This document shows positions 35,861 to 43,467 of a stretch of 64,000 nt of DNA, in pieces; within the stretch, counting starts at the first letter, position 1; each line of letters opens with the position of its first letter. The position numbers and the translations under genes were made by a program. The notes beneath the pieces are model-generated. The model was not told the origin of the DNA. It did not search any database and saw only the letters and a list, made by a program, of their open reading frames with translations. Location: assembly GCA_934702355.1 (NCBI GenBank), contig CAKUXX010000002.1, positions 116,947 to 180,946 on the forward strand, read 5' to 3'. The stretch is from an uncultured Methanomassiliicoccales archaeon (GTDB lineage: Archaea > Thermoplasmatota > Thermoplasmata > Methanomassiliicoccales > Methanomethylophilaceae).

Positions 35861-36396
35861 GGGTTCAGCCTCCTGTTGAGCCTCCTGAGCTCCGCTGCGA
35901 GCTTCCTCTCCTCTTCGGACTGGTCGGAATCCCCACTTCTTAGATACTCCAGGAAATCGGACGGGTCGTAGATGATCGAGCCGACGATGTCCGAGAAACC
36001 GTTGTCGTATGCCAGCTCATCATAGGACAGCTCGTTGCCGTGCTCGTTCCACCTGACATAGTCCCAATACGAGCAGATCCAGGCGAAGACCTCGTTGTCG
36101 TATGCCACCTTCCTGATGTTCGGGTTGAGCCTGCACGCTATCATGCGCACGGCATCCATCGGGGCGGACGATTTGGACCAGATAATCGACACGGGGCCGG
36201 CGCAGTCGTCGCATTCGTCGGCATACTCCTCGGCGTCCATGTCCCTGTTGGCCTCGAAGACCAGTCCGCATGCCGGACAAGCGTAGCGGTCGGACATCAT
36301 ACCCCCTGAGATCTTTGTGATATCCGCACACTTGCATGCGGGGCACCAGTATCCGCCGGGGGCTGAGTTCATCAGAACCTTCTTCCTTCCGAACAT
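35857..36396 (-). CDS. Zinc-ribbon protein, hypothetical
   Basis: 179 aa. N-terminal CPACKC...CPACG gives a zinc ribbon (residues about 18-50), followed by a second Cys pair CDDCAG. The rest is acidic and Trp/Tyr-rich. Its ATG is 1 bp after the upstream TGA and after GGGAGG. One of four small zinc-ribbon proteins in the element. Confidence 0.65.
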   Translation of the reverse strand: MFGRKKVLMNSAPGGYWCPACKCADITKISGGMMSDRYACPACGLVFEANRDMDAEEYADECDDCAGPVSIIWSKSSAPMDAVRMIACRLNPNIRKVAYDNEVFAWICSYWDYVRWNEHGNELSYDELAYDNGFSDIVGSIIYDPSDFLEYLRSGDSDQSEEERKLAAELRRLNRRLNP

Positions 36397-36744
36397 TCAG
36401 GGCCTCCCTGTCGAAAAGTATCCGCTGTTGGCCTTCTCGAATTCCTGCTCGGTGCGGAAGTAGTCCCCTCCGCTCCACAATCCGGTGAACGGGTCGTACC
36501 TCCATCCCAGGATGTACTGCCTGACCATGTTCCTGGACTTGACGCGGTAGCCGTCGAAGGGGCTGAAGTACACCTCGATGATCGGAAGGCCGACACAGGA
36601 CATCCTGGCGTAGGGTGCCGAATCGAACACCTCTTGCGGGATCCAGTACTCCTTCCCGCATTCGGGGCACTTGATCTCCCCGTACCTGCTCTCTCTTCCA
36701 TCGGATATCCGCCCGCAACCCGGGCAGCTGCAAACTGTCGCCAT
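36397..36744 (-). CDS. Small zinc-ribbon protein
   Basis: 115 aa. CSCPGCGRIS and KCPECGKEYW make a two-CxxC zinc ribbon at the N-terminus. The C-terminal part (YFSPFDGYRVKSRNMVRQYI) is basic and aromatic. It ends STGRP, whose codons carry the next gene's ribosome binding site. Not recognised. Confidence 0.65.
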   Translation of the reverse strand: MATVCSCPGCGRISDGRESRYGEIKCPECGKEYWIPQEVFDSAPYARMSCVGLPIIEVYFSPFDGYRVKSRNMVRQYILGWRYDPFTGLWSGGDYFRTEQEFEKANSGYFSTGRP

Positions 36745-36745
36745 A

Positions 36746-36811
36746 TCAGAACACCTCCATAGCGACGGTTCTCACTTGGTAGAACGGTATTTGATGGTTT
36801 TCAGGGGTCAT
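36746..36811 (-). CDS. Possible 21-aa coupled mini-ORF
   Basis: ATG at 36811 overlaps the upstream stop (ATGA) after GGAAGGAG, and the ORF (MTPENHQIPF...VAMEVF) stops 2 bp before the next start, with GGAGGTG inside its last codons. Either a real tiny gene or a device to carry ribosomes across the gap. Confidence 0.35.
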   Translation of the reverse strand: MTPENHQIPFYQVRTVAMEVF

Positions 36812-37275
36812 CTCCTTCCCCTCCCCTTTGCGAATCTGCCTGTCTTCTTTTTCCCGAAGGATGCGGGCTTCCTGTTCAGGCTGGCGATGAGCTCGTCGGA
36901 TGCCGTGTAGCTCACCTCCACGTCGTTCCCGCAGAACCTGCATTTTGCGCGGTGCAGCTTCCCCTCTTCCTTGCTGAAGTCCTGTCCGAGCATGTCCTTG
37001 AGCGTGGACTCGTCCATGATCAGGTATTCGTCCTCGATGCCGTCGAAGATCTTGGCGTAGTAGGGCTGCGTCATCCTGGCGTCCATGAACCTCATCGTCT
37101 TCCCGGACTTGGGGCGGACGCGGATCGGATCGTTCCAGGAATCCATGAAGGACCTGACGGGCCTGACGGCCATACCCAGGTCCCTGTTGCTCAGATAGGC
37201 CATTCCGCATATCCCGCAGTGGTCGCCCTTGGACGGGGTGTAGCAGTTGCAGAACTTGCAGTAGAAGTAGGTCAT
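36808..37275 (-). CDS. Zinc-ribbon protein with basic tail
   Basis: 155 aa. CKFCNCYTPSKGDHCGICG at the start and CRFCGNDVEVSY near 110 are two Cys clusters. The tail is GRFAKGRGRR, strongly basic. The mid-region (IFDGIEDEYLIMDESTLKDM) is acidic. Not recognised; nucleic acid binding is likely from the ribbon and tail. Confidence 0.65.
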   Translation of the reverse strand: MTYFYCKFCNCYTPSKGDHCGICGMAYLSNRDLGMAVRPVRSFMDSWNDPIRVRPKSGKTMRFMDARMTQPYYAKIFDGIEDEYLIMDESTLKDMLGQDFSKEEGKLHRAKCRFCGNDVEVSYTASDELIASLNRKPASFGKKKTGRFAKGRGRR

Positions 37276-37276
37276 C

Positions 37277-37624
37277 TCAGAACCCCCTGGCGGCCATCAT
37301 GGCCTTGATGGAATCGACGATCTCGGAGACCATCGGCATCTGCATGTCGTCGATCGGGTTGCCGGCATACTCCTGGCAGACCTCGGAGACGAAGTACTGG
37401 AGAACGATCATCGGGTTCTCGGACAGCGCACGCAACGCCTCGCCGTACACGTGGTTGTATACACTCGAACCGTTCGTGTCGCGGTCGGGACCGCAGAAAT
37501 CGTAGGCCATGTGGTATGCCGTGACCTTTGCCGCGACCTCCTCTATGCTGAGTGCCGGGCCGATGTTCTTCACGACGTACATCCTCTTGCGGGGCGCGTT
37601 CGGCTTCTTTCCCTTGGGGATCAT
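37277..37624 (-). CDS. Hypothetical protein
   Basis: 115 aa from ATG at 37624 (MIPKGKKPNAPRKRM), coupled to the upstream stop by ATGA. Basic N-terminus, helical body with IDDMQMPMVSEIVDSIKAMM at the end. The same frame is open far upstream, but those residues are Arg/Ser/Thr-rich shadow sequence. Not recognised. Confidence 0.6.
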   Translation of the reverse strand: MIPKGKKPNAPRKRMYVVKNIGPALSIEEVAAKVTAYHMAYDFCGPDRDTNGSSVYNHVYGEALRALSENPMIVLQYFVSEVCQEYAGNPIDDMQMPMVSEIVDSIKAMMAARGF

Positions 37625-37983
37625 CTTATGCGCCTCCCCGTGTACGGATCGGCCCACGCATGATCCCAGTACATGTCCCTGAATCTCTTCTGAAACTGCA
37701 ACTCCGCACGGTCGTTGGGGATCTGGTAGTCTCCGTAGGACAGCACGCCCTCCCTCCCCTTGTCGTCGGAATGGGACCAGTCGATGTAATCCCACATGGC
37801 GTACTGGGCATCCTGCCAGATCGAGTCGGGCTTGCGGGCCAGGACGAGATAGTGCACGGCCTTGGTAGCGGGGTCCATCCCGAACATGCGGATCTTGACG
37901 GTCTCGTAACCTACCATGGCGGCCTGCCTGACGATGTCCGCCTCCGGACAGGATATCTTGTTCCTCGAACCGAATATCGCCAT
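37621..37983 (-). CDS. Hypothetical protein, paralogue of 38541-38903
   Basis: 120 aa. It aligns over most of its length with the protein at 38541-38903: MVGYETVKIRMFGMDPATKA against GLGYDLVSVRQLGEDPGTHS, and QDAQYAMWDYIDW against SDAGYAVWNCIDW. The start ATG follows AGGAGG by 8 nt within the upstream gene. It ends YTGRRIR. No known family. Confidence 0.65.
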   Translation of the reverse strand: MAIFGSRNKISCPEADIVRQAAMVGYETVKIRMFGMDPATKAVHYLVLARKPDSIWQDAQYAMWDYIDWSHSDDKGREGVLSYGDYQIPNDRAELQFQKRFRDMYWDHAWADPYTGRRIR

Positions 37984-38447
37984 CGTGCGCGCCTCCTGTT
38001 GTACAGGCCGTATCTCTTCGCGACCGCGCGCACGTCTTCGGGGCCCTTGTCCCCGCAGACCAATCCCATGAAGGCATCGTCGTAGTCGTCGTACCCTCTG
38101 TCCCCCGACTTGAGGAACATCGATTCCATCCTGGAACCGGAATCGATGCTCTGGAATCCGTCGAAGTCGGACAGCGTATCGCTTCCGGTGTAGCCCATGA
38201 CCCCGCCAGTTCCGTCGGATATGTCGTAGTACACGCCTCCGACCAGCCTGGTCTCGGCGGGATCGTTCTCGTAGGACTCCATGAACTCCTCGTCCTCCCC
38301 GAATCCCTCGTACTCGGTGACGTGGATGACCCTGCCGTCTCCGAGAAGGTAGTATCCCTCGTACCCTCCGTCGGACAGCTTCCTCTTCCCGTCCACCGGC
38401 CTGCGGTTCTTCGATGCATCGGCCTTCTTACTTCTGAGGATGCTCAT
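37911..38447 (-). CDS. Hypothetical protein with stop-loss extension
   Basis: 178 aa from ATG at 38447 (preceded by GGGGGGTG); the frame is open to 38465. Acidic Tyr/Gly/Asp-rich body. After YNRRRAR, where sister genes have ATGA and stop, this one reads TGG instead of TGA and continues 24 residues inside the next gene. The tail YNRRRAR matches the ends SYNRRRGRR and SYNRRSRR. Confidence 0.6.
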   Translation of the reverse strand: MSILRSKKADASKNRRPVDGKRKLSDGGYEGYYLLGDGRVIHVTEYEGFGEDEEFMESYENDPAETRLVGGVYYDISDGTGGVMGYTGSDTLSDFDGFQSIDSGSRMESMFLKSGDRGYDDYDDAFMGLVCGDKGPEDVRAVAKRYGLYNRRRARWRYSVRGTRYPVRRRTSSGRPPW

Positions 38448-38472
38448 TCCGGGCACCCCCCGCATTCTGTTA

Positions 38473-38544
38473 TCAAACTCTCACTTCCGTATCATGGCGC
38501 ATTGATGCGCCTGTGTCGGTCGAGTCCGATACGATGCGGGTCAT
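38473..38544 (-). CDS. Possible 23-aa coupled mini-ORF spanning repeat copy C
   Basis: ATG at 38544 overlaps the upstream stop (ATGA). The ORF begins MTRIVSDSTDTGA and contains the CGGTCGAGTCCG repeat (reading SDST). It ends 26 bp before the next start. May be a translated spacer or only a regulatory leader. Confidence 0.3.
   Translation of the reverse strand: MTRIVSDSTDTGASMRHDTEVRV
38496..38511. promoter_or_regulatory. Inverted repeat GGCGCATTGATGCGCC
   Basis: Perfect 7-bp arms GGCGCAT and ATGCGCC with TG between, 6 bp left of repeat copy C and 49-64 bp before the gene start at 38447. Candidate operator. Confidence 0.5.
38517..38528. repeat. Dispersed 12-mer CGGTCGAGTCCG, copy C
   Basis: Exact copy in the 75-bp gap between coupled gene blocks, followed by ATACGATG as in the other copies and preceded by the inverted repeat at 38496-38511. 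Confidence 0.6.
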
Positions 38545-38903
38545 CTGTACCCCCTGCTCCCGGGAACGATCTTGTCTGTCCCTGGGACCAGCCAGGTGTA
38601 GCGCTGCATGAGGTCCGTGTAGCGCATCCCCTCTTCCTCCAGGGCCTCCTCGCGGGTGAGGTTGTATGATCCGACGCATATGTCGATTCCACGCCTGCGG
38701 TCCTCTTTGGCCGGGGCGGTCTTCCAGTCTATGCAGTTCCAGACCGCGTATCCCGCGTCCGAGTACGAGCAGTCGGTGTGACCTATCACTACGCTGCGGA
38801 TGCTGTGGGTCCCGGGATCCTCTCCGAGCTGTCTCACGCTGACGAGATCGTATCCAAGACCTTCCAGGGTCTGGGTTATGCTCCTCTCCCTGCGGGATCT
38901 CAT
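38541..38903 (-). CDS. Hypothetical protein, paralogue of 37621-37983
   Basis: 120 aa. Alpha/beta with basic start (MRSRRERSITQTLEGLGYDL) and conserved DAGYAVWNCIDW. Coupled upstream to the 52-aa ORF (ATGA). It ends KIVPGSRGYR. The tandem arrangement with its paralogue, separated by one gene, points to a local duplication. Confidence 0.65.
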   Translation of the reverse strand: MRSRRERSITQTLEGLGYDLVSVRQLGEDPGTHSIRSVVIGHTDCSYSDAGYAVWNCIDWKTAPAKEDRRRGIDICVGSYNLTREEALEEEGMRYTDLMQRYTWLVPGTDKIVPGSRGYR

Positions 38904-39058
38904 GGGCGGGCCTCCTCGATGTCAGGGTTCAAATACGGTGAGGTGGATGTAGTGGACAGGTCGAAAGCGTCTGCGTGGTCTTGAGGCCGCGATTCGCCTA
39001 GACCTGTTCTCTTCGATCCCAGGTCGTATTCAGCGTAATGTGATGCTTGAATGCCCAT
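38900..39058 (-). CDS. Small coupled ORF sharing a motif with DUF3800 C-terminus
   Basis: 52 aa, starting ATG at 39058 (TGATG overlap with the DUF3800 stop) and ending in ATGA with the next gene. It contains LGESRPQDHADAFD, nearly the same as LGESRPPDHADAPG near the end of the DUF3800 protein. Perfect coupling on both sides supports translation. Function unknown. Confidence 0.55.
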   Translation of the reverse strand: MGIQASHYAEYDLGSKRTGLGESRPQDHADAFDLSTTSTSPYLNPDIEEARP

Positions 39059-39150
39059 CAGCACGCCCCCCTGACATTTTTTAAATACTCGTGAGACCTA
39101 TATTTCCCATGACCAGGGGCGTCTGCGTGGTCCGGAGGCCGCGATTCGCC
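38968..39150. repeat. Direct repeat pair of about 33 bp
   Basis: GCGTCTGCGTGGTC-NN-GAGGCCGCGATTCGCC occurs at 38968-38999 and 39119-39150, 151 bp apart, differing at two bases in the middle. Copy 2 is the 3' coding end of the DUF3800 gene and copy 1 is in the 52-aa ORF; both encode LGESRPxDHADA. Confidence 0.75.
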
Positions 39151-39798
39151 CAAGTCATCCATTCTGAAACCATCCGAACTTACGAAATAACCGTATTTGG
39201 GACAGTCTAGAAGTCCGACGTAGTAGTCGTCGTGCCTGTTGTACATCCTGCCCAATGCGCCGACTATGAAATCGTGCGTTTGGAGCTCGTACGAATCCTT
39301 TGATTCCACAACATCCGCTTCCACGGAACGTCCCTGCGCGAACCTGTTGGATTCGAAGATACATTCGGCCAATTCATCGGGAATCATGCTGGTCTGATCA
39401 ATCTCAACATCGACGTACGGGGCTGTCTCCGTAGACAAGACCATGTCGGATAGCTTACGCAACGCCCTTTCGTGGATGATGTGTTGCTCTTCCTTGTCAA
39501 ACTGATCTTTGGTCTTCTTTACAGCGACATAGAATAATCCGTCAATGGCTGGATTGGCATATTTCAGAACCTGTTCACGACGTTTGGGATTCTTCCTGAA
39601 CTTCATTTCCCTACCGAATTTGAAACGGGCTGTCGCATCTCTGAACCTTTTACGATCCTTCACCGAACTGGCGCACAACAAGTAGTATTCCCCGTGGTTC
39701 ATACTGCCTATGTCCCCGCCCTCGTCAACGGAAATGTAGATCTCCGAATGTACCGGATACCCCGCGATGACATCCATCGGAACTTTGGATGATCTCAT
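39058..39798 (-). CDS. DUF3800-like protein
   Basis: 246 aa. IYISVDEGGDIGS near the start has the Asp-Glu-x-Gly typical of DUF3800 (RNase H-like fold). EMKFRKNPKRREQVL, VDVEIDQTSM and HDFIVGALGRMYNRHDDYYV supply further acidic residues. DUF3800 proteins occur in defence islands and mobile elements; activity is unproven. The start is coupled to the upstream Lys-rich gene (ATGA). A second DUF3800-like gene is at 51733-52656. Confidence 0.65.
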   Translation of the reverse strand: MRSSKVPMDVIAGYPVHSEIYISVDEGGDIGSMNHGEYYLLCASSVKDRKRFRDATARFKFGREMKFRKNPKRREQVLKYANPAIDGLFYVAVKKTKDQFDKEEQHIIHERALRKLSDMVLSTETAPYVDVEIDQTSMIPDELAECIFESNRFAQGRSVEADVVESKDSYELQTHDFIVGALGRMYNRHDDYYVGLLDCPKYGYFVSSDGFRMDDLGESRPPDHADAPGHGKYRSHEYLKNVRGAC

Positions 39799-40562
39799 CT
39801 TCCGCCCCCTGTCTTCTTTGCGGGTGCGCGTTTCGCTATGACCTTGTCCTTCGCTGGAACGATCGTCTTTGCCTTCGGCTTCGTCTTCCTGTTGGGGACG
39901 GGCTTCGGTGCCTGTTTCCTTTTCTGAACTGGCTTGGCCTTTGCGGGTGCCTTCTTGATTGTCCTTTTGGCTGGCTTCCTGACGGTCTTGGATACTGTCT
40001 GCTTCCTGTTCTTGGACGCTGTCGGCTTCCTGTTCTTGGACGATCCTGGTTCGCGGAAATCATCGTAGAACCTATCCCAATAGTAATCGTCCACCGGGAA
40101 CTCGATGCCGCTCATCTTTGCGGCACGTTTTAGCCCGTCCTGCCCGTCCCACCAGAACGAAAGGACCTCCCTGAGCTCTTCCGGGATGTCGATCTTCCCC
40201 TCCAGTATCTTATCCATCAACTGGTCTTCCAGGATGTCCAGGATCCTGCTGTCATAATCATCTTGGGTCAGCGAGACCGGATGACCGTAGCCGTCGATGT
40301 CGAAGTAGTCGTCGGACATCGAGAATTGAGACGGTGACGTGAACAATCCGCACTGGAACGCGTCGAAGGGCGACATTCCGTTGAAGTAATCCTCCAAACC
40401 GTCGAAGTCGAAGGGGAGATCACTCAGATCGTCCACGTATTCGAGAACAAGGGATTCCGCAACATCCGGATTATCGCGCATGTACTCCTTTACGACGATG
40501 CTTGTGAAGTACGTCGGATCGGTCGCCCTGACAAGGGCGTAGTAGCCGGTATCGATGGTCAT
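39795..40562 (-). CDS. Hypothetical protein with histone-like Lys/Pro/Ala tail
   Basis: 255 aa. Residues 1-170 are acidic (DDYFDIDGYGHP, FWWDGQDGLKRAAKM). The last 80 residues are a basic low-complexity tail (RKPAKRTIKKAPAKAKPVQK) ending KKTGGGR. Such a bipartite charge is seen in DNA-packaging or histone H1-like proteins. The ATG overlaps the upstream stop (ATGA). Not recognised. Confidence 0.65.
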   Translation of the reverse strand: MTIDTGYYALVRATDPTYFTSIVVKEYMRDNPDVAESLVLEYVDDLSDLPFDFDGLEDYFNGMSPFDAFQCGLFTSPSQFSMSDDYFDIDGYGHPVSLTQDDYDSRILDILEDQLMDKILEGKIDIPEELREVLSFWWDGQDGLKRAAKMSGIEFPVDDYYWDRFYDDFREPGSSKNRKPTASKNRKQTVSKTVRKPAKRTIKKAPAKAKPVQKRKQAPKPVPNRKTKPKAKTIVPAKDKVIAKRAPAKKTGGGR

Positions 40563-41143
40563 CTTCCCGCACCTTTCCTTCCGGTCGCGGTCTTGCGCTT
40601 GGTGTTCGCAGACTTCTTCGGGACCGTCTTCTTCGCCGCTACGGTCTTCTTAGGCGGGGCCGTTTTCTTTGCGGCGGTCTTCCCCGTCGGTCTCTTCGCC
40701 GCCTTCTTCTGCGGGGTCTTCCTTCCGCATCCGGTCCCGTCGCATCCTGCGCATCCGCGTGTGCACGGTCCGGCGTGCTCCACGGGGATACCAGGGACCA
40801 CGTTGTACGACGGCTTGTTGTATGCCGGCAGAATGTTCATCGAACTCTCACGGTACGGATCCACCCGGCGGGCCATGATGTTCTGCGATCTCACGACCTC
40901 CGCCGGGCGTTCCACCTCCCTGACGGAAATAGGTCTACCGTTGAAGACCAGGACGAGACGGGAATCGGGGTATGCCTCCTTCGCCGCCTGCCTCGCCTTC
41001 GACCTGTAGCTGCGGGTCTCCGCCCTCCTTATGCCCCTCTGGGCCTTCCTCTGGTCCTTCTCGGACCTCCTCTGCTCCCTGAAGGCGGCCTCCTTCTGGG
41101 ACCGCATCCTCTGGAGCTCTTCCAAGCTAGCCATGGCTATCAT
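40559..41143 (-). CDS. Lys-rich basic protein with Cys cluster
   Basis: 194 aa. The N-terminus is a basic coiled coil (LEELQRMRSQKEAAFREQRR). A Cys cluster GPCTRGCAGCDGTGCGRK (C-x3-C-x2-C-x4-C) could bind zinc. The last 60 residues are Lys/Thr/Ala-rich ending GRKGAGR. ATG at 41134 (MASLEELQ) is an alternative start. Probably a nucleic-acid-associated protein of the element. Confidence 0.65.
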   Translation of the reverse strand: MIAMASLEELQRMRSQKEAAFREQRRSEKDQRKAQRGIRRAETRSYRSKARQAAKEAYPDSRLVLVFNGRPISVREVERPAEVVRSQNIMARRVDPYRESSMNILPAYNKPSYNVVPGIPVEHAGPCTRGCAGCDGTGCGRKTPQKKAAKRPTGKTAAKKTAPPKKTVAAKKTVPKKSANTKRKTATGRKGAGR

Positions 41144-41203
41144 CTCTGAGCTTCCGGTCTTTGGCCCGACCGGACGGGTCTGCGGTTCAGTTCCTGGCCA
41201 GCT

Positions 41204-42160
41204 TCAACGCTTGCGCACGTCCTTGGAAAGGATCTGGGCGCGGGCGATGTTCGTGTAAGCGTATCCGTGTAGAACGGCGTTGCGCGCCGCCTTGCCGGTG
41301 AGTCTCGGTATGTCCTCCGGCGGGACATCGGGCGGGGTGCCCGTCAGTGTGTAGAGGTCTTCGATGTAGGCCTCCCTCGGCGATTTGCCTTCCACGCCGT
41401 CGTAGTATCCGGACTGGACGGGGTCCAGTCCAGTGCGTACCATCGCCTCGGCGACGGTAAGGCGTTCCTCGTCCTCCTGGTCCCTTCTCCTGGACGGAAG
41501 TATGCGCGTGATGCGGTCGAAACGTCCTCCCGTTTTGATCGGGGTTGCGAGCATGCCCTTCCTGGATTGGTCCGCGGCGCGTATGTGGTGCGTCATCTCG
41601 TGGACCATGTTGTCTGGCGTGTTCCCCTTCTCCAGGACGATCAGCGGGACCTCCACCCCGTCCTGCCTGCGGTAGTAGCATCCCGTGGCCCCTCCCATGT
41701 AGGGGACCGAGCGGATCACGAAGGAACCCTCGGATGCCATGCGCCTGAGCTCTTCGGCCGTGAACGAGTCGGAAAGGACTTTGCGTATGCGGTCCCTCTC
41801 GTCCGGGTCCGCATCGACGACGGCTATCCTGCGCTGGGCCTCCCTCTTCTCCGGATCGTCCACGGACGACACGTCGTAAATCTCCGAGTCGTCGGTGTCT
41901 ATGCCCTGTATGTCGCAGCTGGAAGGGTCCAGCCACCAACCGAGCACTTCCTCCGGCGTGCATTCCGACGGAAGAACGAGCTCGTTCCTCTCGTCCAGAT
42001 CGGTTATGTCCCCCGCCTCCTGGAAACGCATGGCCAATGCCCATGTCGGGACCTTGCCGTTGCTGTCCACGGGTATCTCGACCTTCCTGTCCCCGACCTG
42101 GAAACATACCACTCCCGCGGCCTCCATCCCGGGTGTCGGATCGACTTTCCTTCCGATCAT
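41204..42160 (-). CDS. Zincin-like metallopeptidase domain protein
   Basis: 318 aa. Zinc motif HEMTHH (H187, E188, H191) in DNMVHEMTHHIRAADQ. It shares the N-terminal VEIPVDSNGKVP module and GCYYRRQDGVEVP with the protein at 29009-30193, so the two are paralogues. No signal peptide. The tail is SKDVRKR. The start is coupled to the ATPase stop (ATGA). A proteolytic role in maturation is possible but unproven. Confidence 0.7.
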   Translation of the reverse strand: MIGRKVDPTPGMEAAGVVCFQVGDRKVEIPVDSNGKVPTWALAMRFQEAGDITDLDERNELVLPSECTPEEVLGWWLDPSSCDIQGIDTDDSEIYDVSSVDDPEKREAQRRIAVVDADPDERDRIRKVLSDSFTAEELRRMASEGSFVIRSVPYMGGATGCYYRRQDGVEVPLIVLEKGNTPDNMVHEMTHHIRAADQSRKGMLATPIKTGGRFDRITRILPSRRRDQEDEERLTVAEAMVRTGLDPVQSGYYDGVEGKSPREAYIEDLYTLTGTPPDVPPEDIPRLTGKAARNAVLHGYAYTNIARAQILSKDVRKR

Positions 42161-43467
42161 TCTTCATCATCCCCTATGCAGTGATGCACCGCTCTCCGAA
42201 GTTCCGGAAGGGTGTACCTCCCGTCGGGAATCGGTGTGCCGATGCCGTCGTTTTCAGGATGTTTTTCCGTGCCGTCGGTGGCAACCGCTACCCCCGAAAA
42301 ACCCCCCTTTTGCGGGGTTTTGCTAGAAATATATATAGGGGGTGAAAAACGCCCCCCTAGTTGCCACTTTACCACGCTGCTGGCTACCCCTTCGGGTGGC
42401 AACATGTCTCCGTCGCCGGCAATGCGGTTTTCGGTGAGATTTACCACCTTCTTCGAGCCCTTCTCGGACATGTTCTTCGAAGGCATTCCGCCGTACTGCT
42501 CCACGCGTCTCACGACGGTCTGCCTCGCTATGCCCAATGCCTTCGCAACATCCCTTTGGGATGCCCCGTCCTCCAGCATGCGCTTGGCGATCTGGGCCTG
42601 CGTGCGCTTCCTCGCCTCGTCAGCGGTGAGCACGGGTGCGTTGGCATCCCCGCCGTGGTTCTCAGCATAGTATCTGCGGATCGTCTCCATCACGCGTATC
42701 GAAGATACGCCCCCGATGGTCCTGTTGAACTTCTCCCAGTCGAATCCGTCTCCGACATAGAACGTCGCGCTGGCCTCGTGGTCGTAGCAGTACTGCCCCT
42801 CCTTCAGCGAGTCCCTTGTCTGAGTCCATTCGGTCACGGGGACGATCAGCAGTATCGGGTCGGAATCGAAGTTCTTCACCTGCATCAGCGATTTCGGATC
42901 GATGTCCAGGCGGTTCTTCTCGATGTACCGCTCGTTCCAGCTCAGGTCCTTCATGAACCTGGCCGTCAGATTGCCGGGGTATTTCGGGTCGTTTATCCAG
43001 TTGCGGAACGCCGGACCGATGGACTTGGCCGAAGGCGTGAGGAACCATACCGCGAGACGGAACTTGCGGATGATTCCCAGCATCTCCTTCATCATGACCG
43101 ACGCGTTGGTGCTGTTGGAATCCCCTCCGATGAACCCCTGGGCCTCGTCCAGGATGAGCAGATTGAGCACGTCGCGCCCGTTCCTCTCGATGGAATCCAT
43201 GAGCATGGGGAAAAGGTCCTTCATCGTGGTGACCAGGTGGACATGGTCGGGGGTCTCCTCGACGATCTTCCCGTCCCTGCGGCGGAAGAAGATGATGTTC
43301 GTGAACACCTCCACCTTTCCGACGCTCGGATAGAGTCCCTTGACCAGCTGTTCGGCCACTGCGATGGCGGTATGGGATTTGCCCCCGCCCTTGAATCCGG
43401 AAGTGAGGATGACCGCGCCCGGCTTGAACATCCTTGCGAAGTAGGAATCAAGTTCCTTTGTAGGCAT
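42157..43467 (-). CDS. Zot/FtsK-HerA-like ATPase with C-terminal HTH
   Basis: 436 aa from ATG at 43467 (TGATG overlap with the upstream stop). Walker A TSGFKGGGKSHTAIAVAEQL (about 20-39), Walker B NLLILDEAQGF (about 115), then WFLTPSAKSI as a sensor. The middle is like the Zot domain of filamentous viruses and plasmid/virus assembly ATPases. The C-terminal part has an HTH (SQRDVAKALGIARQTVVRRV). The membrane genes just upstream suggest an assembly or secretion ATPase at the membrane. Confidence 0.75.
   Translation of the reverse strand: MPTKELDSYFARMFKPGAVILTSGFKGGGKSHTAIAVAEQLVKGLYPSVGKVEVFTNIIFFRRRDGKIVEETPDHVHLVTTMKDLFPMLMDSIERNGRDVLNLLILDEAQGFIGGDSNSTNASVMMKEMLGIIRKFRLAVWFLTPSAKSIGPAFRNWINDPKYPGNLTARFMKDLSWNERYIEKNRLDIDPKSLMQVKNFDSDPILLIVPVTEWTQTRDSLKEGQYCYDHEASATFYVGDGFDWEKFNRTIGGVSSIRVMETIRRYYAENHGGDANAPVLTADEARKRTQAQIAKRMLEDGASQRDVAKALGIARQTVVRRVEQYGGMPSKNMSEKGSKKVVNLTENRIAGDGDMLPPEGVASSVVKWQLGGRFSPPIYISSKTPQKGGFSGVAVATDGTEKHPENDGIGTPIPDGRYTLPELRRAVHHCIGDDEE

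Noticed and set aside
42157..43467. ATPase as a large terminase of a tailed virus
   Set aside because: No C-terminal nuclease domain and no portal, capsid or tail genes nearby; the sequence fits Zot/HerA-like ATPases better.
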